A stretch of 64,000 nucleotides of DNA from Cavenderia fasciculata (lineage: Eukaryota; Evosea; Eumycetozoa; Acytosteliales; Cavenderiaceae), in assembly GCF_000203815.1 (NCBI RefSeq), contig NW_004457737.1, forward strand, positions 868,001 to 932,000, given 5' to 3'. Positions 37,404 through 47,527 of this stretch are shown here, piece by piece. The notes under the pieces were generated by a model. It saw only the letters and a list, made by a program, of their open reading frames with translations. It had not been told where the DNA came from and made no database searches. A program made the translations under genes and the position numbers. Numbering within the stretch: position 1 is the first letter of the stretch; each line of letters opens with the position of its first letter.

Positions 37404-38294
37404 TCAACTAAATTTTCTATTATTATCTAAATTGTTAAAATCTAATTCTTGGTGTTGTGTGTCTGCTGATTGTTGTTGTTGTTGTATTATTATACCAGAT
37501 TGTTGTAATTCTTCTTGATTTGATTGCCAAGATAGAATTTTGTGATAGATTGGTAAGGCATCAAACCACGGGTTCCAATTGATGACATCACGATGATCAC
37601 AATTTTCGACGATGGTAAAGTCATTGCCCCATTGTGCACTCTTGAGACTGACCAACCCGTCGTTTCTCCCTTCAATCTCTCGAAGGTATTTGTTGGAAAA
37701 ATAGAGTGGCGAGTAAAAGGGGACATCATCTTTACAGGCACCGTAGCTGCTATAGATGACGTCTGGACGATCTAGTATCTGAGGGTTGAAGCATTGTGTC
37801 ATGTACTCTGGTTGAAGCTGATCGAACCCGTCAACCGACACGTCTAAATATTTACAAATCTGTTCGATCCTCAGCTTCTGCTTGAGGTTGAGGACGACCC
37901 ATCGCGCCATCTCGCTGCCTCTGTGCGGTGTGCATATAGTCGCCAACGACGTCACGTCCATCTTGTCGTCGAGTTTAGAGATGAGGTATCGCGCGTCCAA
38001 CCCTCCCATACTATGTGCTACCAAGTGAACTTTGTTTTCTCCATAGCGCTGCTGTATCTCTTTGATCTGCGATACCAACGAATGTGCCCGTTTCTCGATC
38101 GTGTCGGTTGGATGCACGGCGGTCGCTTCAATCTTGACACCCAGCCGCTTGAGAGGATTGATGATATTCTGGTAATAGACAAACGAACCAATCTCTCTGA
38201 ACCCCAGCAGTCCGTGAAGCAACACCACCGGTCTCTTTGGCACCACCAACTTCTTGACTTGAAGAAGAGGGTTCAATACAATATTTGTTGTCAT
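37404..38294 (-). CDS. Lipase-like alpha/beta hydrolase
   Basis: Single exon, 296 residues, starting at the ATG at 38294. The fold is that of bacterial triacylglycerol lipases: oxyanion-hole VVLLHGLLGF near residue 24, the nucleophile elbow VHLVAHSMGGLDARYLIS, STATICTPHRGSEMARWV-like text after it (here LATICTPHRGSEMARWV), Asp in EGRNDGLVSLKSAQWG and the His in VENCDHRDVINW. These are the expected Ser-Asp-His positions. The C-terminal 40 residues are Gln-rich and dispensable-looking. There is no signal peptide, so an intracellular lipid or ester hydrolase is likely. The substrate is unknown. Confidence 0.85.
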   Translation of the reverse strand: MTTNIVLNPLLQVKKLVVPKRPVVLLHGLLGFREIGSFVYYQNIINPLKRLGVKIEATAVHPTDTIEKRAHSLVSQIKEIQQRYGENKVHLVAHSMGGLDARYLISKLDDKMDVTSLATICTPHRGSEMARWVVLNLKQKLRIEQICKYLDVSVDGFDQLQPEYMTQCFNPQILDRPDVIYSSYGACKDDVPFYSPLYFSNKYLREIEGRNDGLVSLKSAQWGNDFTIVENCDHRDVINWNPWFDALPIYHKILSWQSNQEELQQSGIIIQQQQQSADTQHQELDFNNLDNNRKFS

Positions 38295-38660
38295 CAATCA
38301 ATCAAGTAAATGTAATCTATCTTTCTATCTTTCTTATCTCCTCCTATTTTAAAAAAACAAGTAAATACAAAATAATAATAAATATAAATATCACCTGACC
38401 TGTGACCTCAAAAACATGTCGAGCTCATTTCTAAATTTATTCTGATTTTTAATATATTTTCTTCTAGCTATGCTTGTAACTAGAATCCTCGAAAATGAAT
38501 TCATTTAGTATTAGTATTAGTGCACACTCTAAAGAGATAGATAGATAGATAGATAGAGATAAATTAAAAAGAAGAAGATGGTTAAAAATCAAAACGACCA
38601 AGCAAAGTTGAAGCACCATCATCGTCATCGTCTTCACATCATCATCACCCTGTGATACCA
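38295..38660. other. Divergent promoter region
   Basis: About 370 bases between the hydrolase and kelch starts, with GATA repeats near 38540 and CATCATCGTCATCG near 38620. An ATG at 38578 opens a 27-codon frame out of phase with the kelch protein; I treat it as leader sequence. Confidence 0.45.
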
Positions 38661-39803
38661 ATGACTATAGTCTGGGACACTAAAGACGGCAAAGTGCAAT
38701 ACCCATTCTTGTTTACTGTTGGTGGAGAAAACAAACAACAACAACAACAATGTCAGTTTACAAGAGCATACAAAACAGATAAAGAAAAAGGTGATCATTG
38801 GTACCCACGTGTACCTGATAAACATTCGTTACAAACCATCGAACCATTAGAGACTCATTTCGAAGTGACAAAGGAAGAGTTTTCATCCATTGGCTCATTC
38901 TCTGCTTATTGTGGCCATTCCATCTATATCATTGGAGGTAAAGGTACACCAAAAAGAATAGTCAAGGCAAAATACCAAGCACAAGAGTCCAAGTTGGGTC
39001 AGTTCAACATAATGCCATCTTCATTGCTCTATGATTGCTACAAGTCGGCGTGTGGGCAGCCACGCTCAGAACCACAATTCTTCTATGTGATGGGTGGCAA
39101 AAAGGACGGCAAGGCATTTGCAGAGTGCCAGCGATACGATGCCGACCAAGGATTGACAATCAAGTTGGCCAGTCTCAATGTGGCACGACACTCTGCTGGC
39201 ATCACATTTGACCATACCGCCCAAATCATCATTGTCGCTGGTGGAGTTGGTATCGATGGCAAGGAATTGGATAGTATAGAAGTATACGACAAGTTATTGG
39301 ATCATTGGTTTTTAATAGATCGTCGTCTAGGACTACCAAAACGAAACATTCATATTATAAATGACGAAGATACCAGTAAAATATATGTCTATGGAGGTAG
39401 ATCAAAATCATCATCACATCATGATGCCAATGGTGAAAGCCTCGAGGAGGAATCACCATTCTCTATGATGGAAGATTCCATAGAATTTATAGACAAAGAT
39501 AATACAACATATTATACACAAGTAGAGACTGTTTACTTGATGAATAGAGGAGATGGTAGGAACAACAATGTAGTGAAGGGGTATTCTGATACGGTACCCT
39601 TTAACTTTGAACAATGTGTATATGACCATCAAAATGCAATTGCCTATTTGGTGGGTGGCACTAGGATATCCAACGGTCAACCAATCGAAATAATACATGC
39701 TGTCTTTATAAAGGTAGATCCTACATTGGTTCAACCTCACTTTACCAATTTATCAACACCTAGATCAAAACATACCACTTGTTTTATTAACCTAACCCAT
39801 TAG
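38661..39803 (+). CDS. Kelch-repeat protein
   Basis: Single exon, 380 residues. Kelch-type blades are visible: FLFTVGGENK near residue 15, IYIIGGKGTPKR, FFYVMGGKKDGKAFAECQRY, QIIIVAGGVGIDGKELDSIE followed by VYDKLLDHWFLI, then IYVYGGRSKS, and AIAYLVGGTRISNG near the end. The paired Gly and the Tyr-Asp / Trp positions define the repeats; there are about six blades. I see no BTB, BACK or F-box domain, though the N-terminus is short and a missing upstream exon cannot be excluded. Likely a beta-propeller binding protein of unknown partner. Confidence 0.78.
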   Translation: MTIVWDTKDGKVQYPFLFTVGGENKQQQQQCQFTRAYKTDKEKGDHWYPRVPDKHSLQTIEPLETHFEVTKEEFSSIGSFSAYCGHSIYIIGGKGTPKRIVKAKYQAQESKLGQFNIMPSSLLYDCYKSACGQPRSEPQFFYVMGGKKDGKAFAECQRYDADQGLTIKLASLNVARHSAGITFDHTAQIIIVAGGVGIDGKELDSIEVYDKLLDHWFLIDRRLGLPKRNIHIINDEDTSKIYVYGGRSKSSSHHDANGESLEEESPFSMMEDSIEFIDKDNTTYYTQVETVYLMNRGDGRNNNVVKGYSDTVPFNFEQCVYDHQNAIAYLVGGTRISNGQPIEIIHAVFIKVDPTLVQPHFTNLSTPRSKHTTCFINLTH

Positions 39804-40135
39804 GAGAATAGAATAAAAGGAGTATCCATAACTGTCAAGATGATCAAAAAGAAGGGATTCTATTTGAATAAATTCAATTTCAAAGGTTTGCCCCTTTTTT
39901 TTTTGCTTCATTTATTATTTTGATTGAATGGTTTAATTTCAATTGCCAATTTACAAATTAATTATTATATTATTATCATTATTATTATTATTATTTTTAT
40001 TATTTTTATTATTATTATTTTCCATTTCAACAACCAAAAATCAAAATTTTTTTAAATTCCTTGGTACCAAGTAAGAAAGGTTATACAGAGAGTAGTAGAT
40101 AAGATTATTAAATTAAGATAAATTATTTTATCCCA
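39804..40135. other. AT-rich spacer with ATT repeats
   Basis: About 330 bases between two plus-strand genes. It includes a pyrimidine/T run near 39895 and ATT/TTTATT repeats at 39960-40020. No gene seen. Confidence 0.5.
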
Positions 40136-40570
40136 ATGCAAACTTCACAAACCAAAATAACTTTCAATTCAGATATGGGAATATCAACTGTAGAAGGAAT
40201 GGGTATGTATTTATTTATACTCCTCCATCTTGATTCAAATCTAATTTAAATCTTTTCTTTTCTTTTCTTTTCTTTTCCTTTCTTTTCCTTTCTTTTCTTT
40301 TCTCTTCTTTTCTTTTGGGTAGCAACTGTAATGGCTGCCCCCTGCATCTTTCCTCCTCCTTGTTTTATTGATATCCTTCCAAATGGCAGACAAACTGATG
40401 GCCCAGATATTTGGAGTTTGAAACGAGTGGAGGTAGAATCGGCCACCTTCGAGAGAAATGGACAAGTCTATGAAATTCCAAATTCGTCTGTTGACTTTGA
40501 AGATGAAGATGGTGTGATATCCATCAGAATGATGTTAAAGGAGCCACCACAAGGTGAAATGCCACGTTAA
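40136..40570 (+). CDS. Small protein of unknown function
   Basis: Two exons, 40136-40202 and 40323-40570, joined in phase 1 to 104 residues. The sequence is compact and not low-complexity: MGISTVEGMGATVMAAPCIF, then PDIWSLKRVEVESATFERNG, ending MMLKEPPQGEMPR. No membrane segment or signal peptide is visible. The intron ends in a long CTTTT repeat (about 40255-40316) that serves as an extreme polypyrimidine tract. I do not recognise the family. The splice joins two protein-like segments cleanly, which is why I accept the gene. Confidence 0.6.
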
Positions 40571-40595
40571 AGATTTTCTATCTTAAATTCACAAT

Positions 40596-40635
<40 letters not shown>

Positions 40636-40956
40636 ATGTAAATTGATTAAAATGGATAAGTAGATCCCCAAATATCTTGCAATCATAAATCACATTACAA
40701 AAACAATACCTATTAATGATTAAAAGGAATCTCTATACATTAAAACAAATCCACCATACACATTATACATTAATAATATTGATTTTTTATATTTATTACA
40801 TTATTACAAAACATATATAGAGAGAGATTGGAAACATCCATTTTATGAAAAATAAAAAAATATTATGTACATTGAATAAAATAATAAATGGTATGTTGTG
40901 ATTGTCCAATAACTTTGTAATTATTTTCAAAGTGCTAATAAAATGAGGAATAATCG
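40571..40956. other. AT-rich spacer with AAAT tandem repeat
   Basis: About 390 bases between convergent genes. It holds a perfect AAAT/TAAA tandem run at about 40598-40636 and otherwise AT-rich sequence suited to 3' ends. No gene seen. Confidence 0.55.
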
Positions 40957-41463
40957 TTACAAAAAGTCCATGTGTTTTATGACCCACTTGACAATTGACA
41001 TGAGACCTTTCAAAAGATGGTCTCCAATTGCCTTTAATTGATCCCACAGTTTTTGAAGAATCGATTTGCATCGATCTAAAAATGATATCTCCTTTACTTG
41101 CTCTGGTACTGGATTGTTGTAGACTTGTACTGAAGTATAGACTGATCCTGGATGATGGTAGACTGGTCCTTGATAGTAGACTGATCCTGGATGATGGTAG
41201 GCTGGACCTGGATAGTATGTTGGACCAGAGGTATAGACTACAAGTCCAGACTGAGCATTATAGGCAGGAGCTCCTCTTGGTGTGACATAGGAAGATGAGG
41301 AGGCACTTTGGGATGGTTTGAATTTTCTCTTCTGTTCCTCCTCCTTTGATTGTAATAGTTCTTTTACACTTTCGAGAATTGATTGTCTTCCTTCTTTGCT
41401 TTCTAATGCCATTTTGATGGATGATTCTGCGACATTGTCAAAGTTGGCACAAATGATTTTCAT
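40957..41463 (-). CDS. Tyr/Pro/His-repeat protein with amphipathic C-terminus, unknown
   Basis: Single exon, 168 residues. The N-terminal 50 residues are charged and helical (KEGRQSILESVKELLQSKEE). The middle has a short tandem repeat of the type YHHPGSVYYQGPVYHHPGSV. The C-terminal 45 residues are an amphipathic helix (LDRCKSILQKLWDQLKAIGD, then a hydrophobic end). There is no signal peptide. It may be a small membrane-associating protein, but I recognise no family. Confidence 0.6.
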   Translation of the reverse strand: MKIICANFDNVAESSIKMALESKEGRQSILESVKELLQSKEEEQKRKFKPSQSASSSSYVTPRGAPAYNAQSGLVVYTSGPTYYPGPAYHHPGSVYYQGPVYHHPGSVYTSVQVYNNPVPEQVKEISFLDRCKSILQKLWDQLKAIGDHLLKGLMSIVKWVIKHMDFL

Positions 41464-41713
41464 TTTTACTTTCTGTTTGATGATGTTCTACAAAAGGAAA
41501 TAGAAATATTTTGGTATAATTGTATTTCCCCATTGTCATTATCTACACAGGTCTATAAATCAAATAAAGTCTATATTAGACATTGGTACACCAGAATTGC
41601 CTCCATTCATCGGTTGTTGTCTTTAAAATTACTAATTATTATTATTACTATTATTTATTTTGTTGTTGTTGTTGTTGTTGTTGTTGGTATATATTATATT
41701 ATATTATGTTACA

Positions 41714-42951
41714 TTATAAACATTTAGTATGAATGATAGAAGGACCATATTGTTCATATTCCTCTTGTGTGATCCACATTTGTTGAAATGATGATAGACT
41801 GCTTAGTATACTCGCACCCAACCACACGGATGTCATCCTACTGAATCCAGCAGTGTCGCGAATCTTGATACATTGTTTAAGAGGAGATGGCGCCAACTCG
41901 ACCAATTCTTTATGGAGTCGTGCGGGGAGACCGGGGAACATGCCCGTGCCGCCACTGATGACAATATTGTTAAAGAGACGGCGTCGCACACTCTCATCGA
42001 CATCACACTTTGTGACTGATTGATAGAGACAGTCTTGGATACCGCGTGCCTCTAATCCGATGTGTTGTGGTTGGAAGAGTGCCTCGGCGCAGCGGAACCG
42101 TTCACTGCCAACATTGATGTGCTGGCCATCGGGCAACACATACGTCTGGTCTATATGTTTGGGATGTTTAGCCATCTCGATGTCATAGTCTAGTGCGACA
42201 TACCCGTACCGCTCCTTTATATCACGCACAATCTCGAACTCGGCCGATGACACAAACAAGTATCCTCGCTCGGTCAATAGTTTGAGCAGATGATGAGTAA
42301 TGTCGCGTCCGGCAATATCCAGTCTCTCGATGGCAGCTGGATACGTGTGACCTTGGTACACTGGCACTGTATGTGTCACACCGTCACCCGAATCAATCAC
42401 CACACCTGTTGTCAGTGCCGACGCATACAATGATACAACCGACTGTATGCTAACGTAGACGGCGGGCACATTGAAATGTTCAAACATGATTTCAAACATC
42501 TTTTCACGGTTCTTGTGTGGATTTAGAGGTGCCTCTGTGAGATGTACCGCGTGTTCATCGGGAGCAGTTCTCAACTCGTTATAGAATGTATGATTCCAAA
42601 TCAACTCCATTGCATCCCAATCCTTGACGATACCATGACTCAACGGATACTTTAGAGCCAATACCCCCCGACGTTGTTGCGCATCCTCTCCCACCCAACT
42701 ATCTCTCTGATTACATTCTAATATAACACTTGGGAATCTAGAATACCCAATACAACTTGGAAACATAACATTTGGTGATGAGTGTCCTTTAAACAACAAA
42801 AAAAGAAACAAAACAAAATCAAAGTTAATAAATGGTCTATAAACATTTAATCATCGATCATTTCAAAATACTACATACCTGCAAATCCTGCTTTCATTAC
42901 ACCTGATCCATTATCTATTACCAAAGGTTGACAATAATCCATCATCATCAT
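41714..42951 (-). CDS. Divergent actin / actin-like protein
   Basis: Two exons, 42951-42879 and 42786-41714, splice in phase 1 to 381 residues. Phosphate loop 1 is intact (VIDNGSGVMKAGFAG), as is loop 2 (GVVIDSGDGVTHTVPVY). EAPLNPHKNREKMFEIMFE, VISGGTGMFPGLPARL and MWITQEEYEQYGPSIIHTKC follow the actin order to the C-terminus. Length is close to the 375-376 of conventional actin, but many residues differ (HSSPNVMFPSCIGYSRFPSV replaces the DNase-loop region, with ALDYDIEMAKHPKHIDQTYV further on). It looks like one of the divergent dictyostelid actins and is not Arp2 or Arp3, since it lacks their insertions. Four ATGs in a row open the frame. Whether it polymerises with conventional actin is unknown. 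Confidence 0.87.
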
Positions 42952-43508
42952 TCTTGTTTGTTGTTATTGTTATAGTTTGTTGATTGTTGTTTCAGGTTGG
43001 TGCTTTGACTAGAATGATGATATTGATTGATAATGATCAGGAAGAGGATAGGACTGAATACTGCGACAGCTACTTCTTATGCTACCTGCATAGTAGTAGT
43101 GTCTTTTACAATCGTAATAAATTATCATTATGTTCCCAAATTGATTTAATTTGTGTAGAGAGAGTAAAAGTTTCTTGGTCTATTCGACGAAGAAGTACTC
43201 AACCCATTTGGTGTTTGTTTTGAGTGGATGGGTTTTTTATTTATCTTTGTACCAAAATTCATTGTTACTCATCGTTCATTCATTAATGACTAAAATTAGA
43301 TCGATCATTCATTATATATGTATAACTATACAAATACTATGATTATTATTACACAAATACAAATGATGATTTGACTAATTAATTAAATTATTTAAAATCC
43401 CGCAAAAAATAAAATAAAAAGTATGCGAGAAAAACGAACGAAGGTTGTAAGTAATTAAAACTATTATATTAGATAGATAGATAGAGGAGATAGGAGATAG
43501 AAGAGAGA
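42952..43508. other. Divergent promoter region
   Basis: About 560 bases between the actin-like and RRP8 starts. Moderately AT-rich; frames in it are short and unlike any protein. GATA repeats precede the RRP8 start. Confidence 0.5.
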
Positions 43509-44839
43509 ATGGCAAGAAATATTAAACAAGATAAAGCAAAAGGAAGAAAAGTAAAAGCAAAGAAAGATGTTAGATTCAAGAGAACGGCACCAGTCAAACA
43601 ATATATACCAAAGAAAAAGATAGAAGAGGAAGGCAGTGCCGCTGAATTGGCAGCACAACAAAAGGAACAAGAAAGAGTAGAGATGAAACGAAACAACCTC
43701 AAGAATATATTACTTCAAAATCAAAAGAATCATTTTAAAAAGGAACATATCGATAAAAAAGAAATCACTAAAAAGAAACAACTAACCAACAAGATTGACC
43801 CTGAACAACAAAAGAAGAATCTATGGGTGTGTACTTTAAATATAAATACATACATGCATATGAGTAGACATGTATACTCGAATATTATTTATTCTAACAT
43901 TATATATATTTTAGGCACCAAAATCATTTGATGTACATTATACAACTGAAGATACATATGTTGAAAAGACGACGGAACAAGAATTACAAGAATCAGCTAA
44001 AAATGGAGAAATGTCTGGCTTTCAATTGGCAATTAGAGATCATCTAAAAGGTGGAAGATTTAGATTCCTCAATGAAAGTTTATATACCAAAGATAGTACT
44101 GAATCACTTCAAGAGTTTGAAAGAGATCCTTCATTATTTGATCAAGTATGTTTAAACTTGAAACTTATAATATTTAAATTTAAATTATTATGTAAATATT
44201 AATATATTTATTATTATTATTATTTATTTTAGTATCATATTGGATACCAAGAACAAGTTAAAAGTTGGCCTGTACATCCATTAAAATTCATTATTAGAGA
44301 TTTAAAGTATGTTTGTTATTTAATATCATTTTGGAAATACATATAGATATTAATATTTATTTATTTCTATTAGAAAATTAGGAAGAATAACAATAGCAGA
44401 TATGGGATGTGGAGATGCAGAATTACACCAAAAATTAAGTTTCAAACATACAATTTATTCATTTGATTTGGTATCGACCAACAAACATGTTACGGCATGT
44501 GATATTGCCAATGTACCATTGGAAGATGAAACAGTCGACTATGTAGTATTTTGTCTATCGTTGATGGGTACCAACTACCCCGATTTTATAGCAGAGGCCA
44601 ATCGTATTTTGGTCAAAGGTGGAAAACTAAAGATTGCAGAAATCGAGTCTAGAATCCCAAGTAACAATGCATTTGTCAGATTAATCTCCAAGTTTGGATT
44701 CGATCTTGTCAGCAAGGACACTCGTAACCAATACTTTTTCACATTTGAATTCCAAAAGAAATCATCTATCAAAGAGAAAAATATTGTTATCACCGATGCT
44801 CCAACTGTATTAAAACCTTGTCTTTACAAGAGAAGATAA
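43509..44839 (+). CDS. rrp8: RRP8, rRNA-processing m1A methyltransferase
   Basis: Four exons, 43509-43826, 43915-44145, 44233-44306 and 44374-44839, keep frame to 362 residues. The N-terminal 110 residues are Lys-rich with RNA/nucleolus-type basic runs. The C-terminal domain matches RRP8/nucleomethylin: FRFLNESLYT, YHIGYQEQVKSWPVHPLKFI, SAM-binding ADMGCGDAEL, SFDLV, ACDIANVPLEDETVDYVVFC, SLMGTNYPDFIAEANRILVKGG and LVSKDTRNQYFFTFEFQK. In yeast and human this enzyme makes m1A in the large-subunit rRNA in the nucleolus. All SAM-site motifs are present, so activity is expected. Confidence 0.94.
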
Positions 44840-44996
44840 AAGATAATAGATAAAATAAATACATACACATTTATAATAATAAATCATTTATCTAATATTT
44901 AATTTAAAAATCATGTTGAACACACAAGTACGAAACAAAATGAAATTTCATCATTAGTTTGTTTGTTTCATTGTCAACAAAGAGATAATAATTATA

Positions 44997-46165
44997 ATGG
45001 TTGTAGATAATAATAATATATTATTACCTTTAATATCAACTAAAGTATTGTATAGTCCATTCGATGTGAAATGGGTACCTTTTAGTAGCTCAGTATTGAC
45101 TGTTGGACATTCAAAAGATAAAGGTGATATTCGTATCTATCGAATGTCTGATATAGATACTACCAATCAATCATCAAATACATTATCATTACAAAATGAA
45201 GTAGGTATGATCATATATTAGATGAATCAATCAACTAAAGTATTAATACTAATGATCTGTTTGTATGTAGAGTCGATTTGAAAATAAGATTAGATGTTGT
45301 AGTTTTTTTGATTCAAAGAATCAAAGTAATAGAGGTTATTTTGTTTGTGGAGACTTTGCAGGTCACCTATCAATATGGAATATTGATCGAATGGATTCAC
45401 CAATAACAACAATACCAAATGCTCATATTGGTAGTGTTAATGCAATCGATTGTGGTGGTAATAGTAATAGTCAATCATCATCTGAACTATCATATTCTAT
45501 TGCAACAGGTGGTAGAGATGGTAAAGTAGCACTATGGGATTCGAGATCATCATTTAAATCAGTCTCTTCAACTCATTCATTTTCACATAATATTAGTCAA
45601 GGCAAATTAGATTGTTGGTCCGTTTCATTGTTTGGTAGGTGTCAATATAATATTATATATATATTCTATTATTAATCGTTTTCATTTTTCTTATTAATTG
45701 TTAATAGGATCAAATATAATAGCAGGATATGAAAATGGTGATATAAATGTATACGATATTAAAACAAATAGATTGGTTAGTAGTACAAACTTTGGGTTTG
45801 GTGTGAGTAGTGTCAATGTAAATGAAAGACAAGGATTGGATAATATAATGATTGGAGGAAATGAGTCACAGCTTTTGTTTGGATCAACGTCAAATGATGG
45901 TATCATCAAAAAGACAAAAGAGATTAAAGGTGATGGTATTTGTAAATTTGTTTGGAGTGCTCGATACTCTCCGCACAACCCATCCATCTTTTCAATCGCT
46001 GGTAACGACGGAACTGTCACAATGTATGATAACTATAAGAAAATGGATCAAGTCAAACTTGGTGAAATGCCAATCATCGCATTAGACTATAACAAAGATT
46101 TCCCCAATTTAATAGCAACGGTCGCACTCAATAGATTAATCTCTATTTTAATATCTCCGAAATAA
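44997..46165 (+). CDS. wdr92: WDR92/Monad-like WD40 protein (R2TP/prefoldin-like cofactor)
   Basis: Three exons, 44997-45200, 45271-45634 and 45708-46165, give 341 residues. The order of blades follows human WDR92 (357 residues): FDVKWVPFSSSVLTVGHSKD, GYFVCGDFAGHLSIWNID, HIGSVNAIDC, SIATGGRDGKVALWDSR, LDCWSVSLFG, IIAGYENGDINVYDIKTN and IFSIAGNDGTVTMYD. WDR92 works with the R2TP-prefoldin-like chaperone complex and in animals is needed for dynein-arm assembly. Dictyostelids have no cilia, so here it presumably serves another client. The exon 1 end after GAA was chosen because only that phase avoids a stop. Confidence 0.88.
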
Positions 46166-46200
46166 ATAAATAATAAATAAATATTTTTTAATTCCTTTAT

Positions 46201-46907
46201 TTAGTTGAAATGATTATTTAATTTTGATTGATATCTAATGATATTTTTAAATTCAATGGATCCATTTGGAAAGTTTTGAATTGATTTAATCCAAACATAA
46301 ATAGCAATATCTGCAATTGAGATATTATCACCACAAATATACTGACGATCTTTTAATTGATGATCCAAGATGCTGTAGAGTTTAGACAATTCATTACTAA
46401 ATCTAATTGATGCTTCTTGTACCTTTTCAATACCAAATACATTGTAATAGTTGTGGTGACTTGACATTGGGCCAAGAGTACTTGACTCCCAAAACAACCA
46501 ATTCAATACCTCCAATCTTGCTTTGTAGTCTTTATCTTGTTTGGGAAGATATTTACCTTGACCATCATACTTGTCGACCAAATACAAAAGAATGTTTGAT
46601 GATTCAAACAATTGAATGTCTAAATTGGTGTCTACTAGTCCTGGAACCTTTGCATTTGGAAACATCTTTTTGTACTCTTCTGTTTTCTGTTCACCTTTCC
46701 AAAGATCAACTTGTTTAAAATTGAATGGAATATTCAATTCTTTTAATAGTAATTGACATTTTTGAACGTTTGGTGATGTACTTCCATACAATGTAATCTA
46801 AAAAAAAAAAAAAGGATAGAATAAAAAAAAAGATTAGAAAGAAAGAGGGAGAATAAAAAAAAACAAATATATATATTTATTTATCTTACATTATTATTTG
46901 ATTCCAT
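46201..46907 (-). CDS. Glutathione S-transferase-like protein
   Basis: Two exons, 46907-46890 (MESNNN) and 46797-46201, give 204 residues. The thioredoxin-like N-terminal domain begins ITLYGSTSPNVQKCQLLLKE and has the cis-Pro in AKVPGLVD followed by LFESSNILLYLVDKY, the glutathione gamma-Glu contact. The C-terminal helical domain has the N-capping NISIADIAIYVWI motif of GSTs. Residues are closest to the bacterial YfcG/Ure2-like group, often with disulfide reductase or peroxidase activity. The catalytic residue near the N-terminus is uncertain (Ser12 or Asn15). Likely cytosolic. Confidence 0.88.
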
Positions 46908-46983
46908 TTAAATGATTTGAATGAGAGGAAGGAGTGCCGAGTCTCCACTTAAATACTTACCATTTATCATCTTGTGTCATGGT

Positions 46984-47092
46984 TAAAGAGGGTGATCTGA
47001 GTAGAAGAGTCGAGACTAGAATAAAGGAGGTGGTAGTTGTAGATGATCATCCCCTCCTCGTCATTTCTCTTCTGCTCAGATCACCCTCTTTA
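46984..47092. repeat. Palindromic hairpin element, copy 1
   Basis: Arms at 46984-47009 and 47067-47092 (26 bases each, core AAAGAGGGTGATCTGAG) are complementary except for one G-T position, around a 57-base spacer containing TCGAGACTAG and ATGATCATC. A second copy with the same left arm is at 53634-53713. The element lies between the GST-like gene and the giant IPT gene. It has no open frame. It is most like a small non-coding inverted-repeat element or a structured RNA. I see no clear target-site duplication. Confidence 0.7.
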
Positions 47093-47527
47093 TTGTTTCG
47101 ATTTGCTGGTCTGTACTTCTAAATGCCATTTTTAAAATCATGTTACTCTCCTTTATAATGGTATCGTTCAACCATTTGTTCTCGGTTCGACGTTTAGATA
47201 TGTCTTGTTTGCAATTTAAATCTTGGGTAGAAGAATGATAGATGAGGAAGAGGATGTTGAGAATGTTGAAGATATAGAATCTAAATTTATATAGGTTGAT
47301 GAGGAAGAGGATGTTGAAGATGTTAAAGAGGAGGATGAGCATAATATTATCTTCAATGTTGAAGATGCTTGATTGTTTCCGCATTACCGATAAAAAAAAA
47401 AGAGAACAAAATGATTCATCAAGGTGGGTCATGCTTGTTGAACTTTAAAATATTATTTAAATAAATACATAAGATCTTATTTGTTTATTGTTATTACTTG
47501 ATTGATTTTTGTAAATTTGCAAAAGAT
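47093..47527. other. Spacer with GAGGATGTTGA repeats
   Basis: About 430 bases between hairpin copy 1 and the stop of the giant IPT gene. It contains an imperfect tandem repeat (GAGGAAGAGGATGTTGA and variants, 47245-47365). The minus-strand open frame across it is the antisense of this repeat and is not convincing. Just right of the hairpin, some 40 bases resemble those right of copy 2. Confidence 0.45.

Noticed and set aside
42984-43342. Plus-strand open frames between the actin-like and RRP8 genes
   Set aside because: No conserved motifs, overlap the expected promoters, and residue mix is that of spacer DNA.
47076-47432. Minus-strand frame of 118 codons next to hairpin copy 1
   Set aside because: Mostly Ile/Leu/Phe/Asn from an imperfect GAGGATGTTGA tandem repeat read backwards; it also runs into the hairpin arm.
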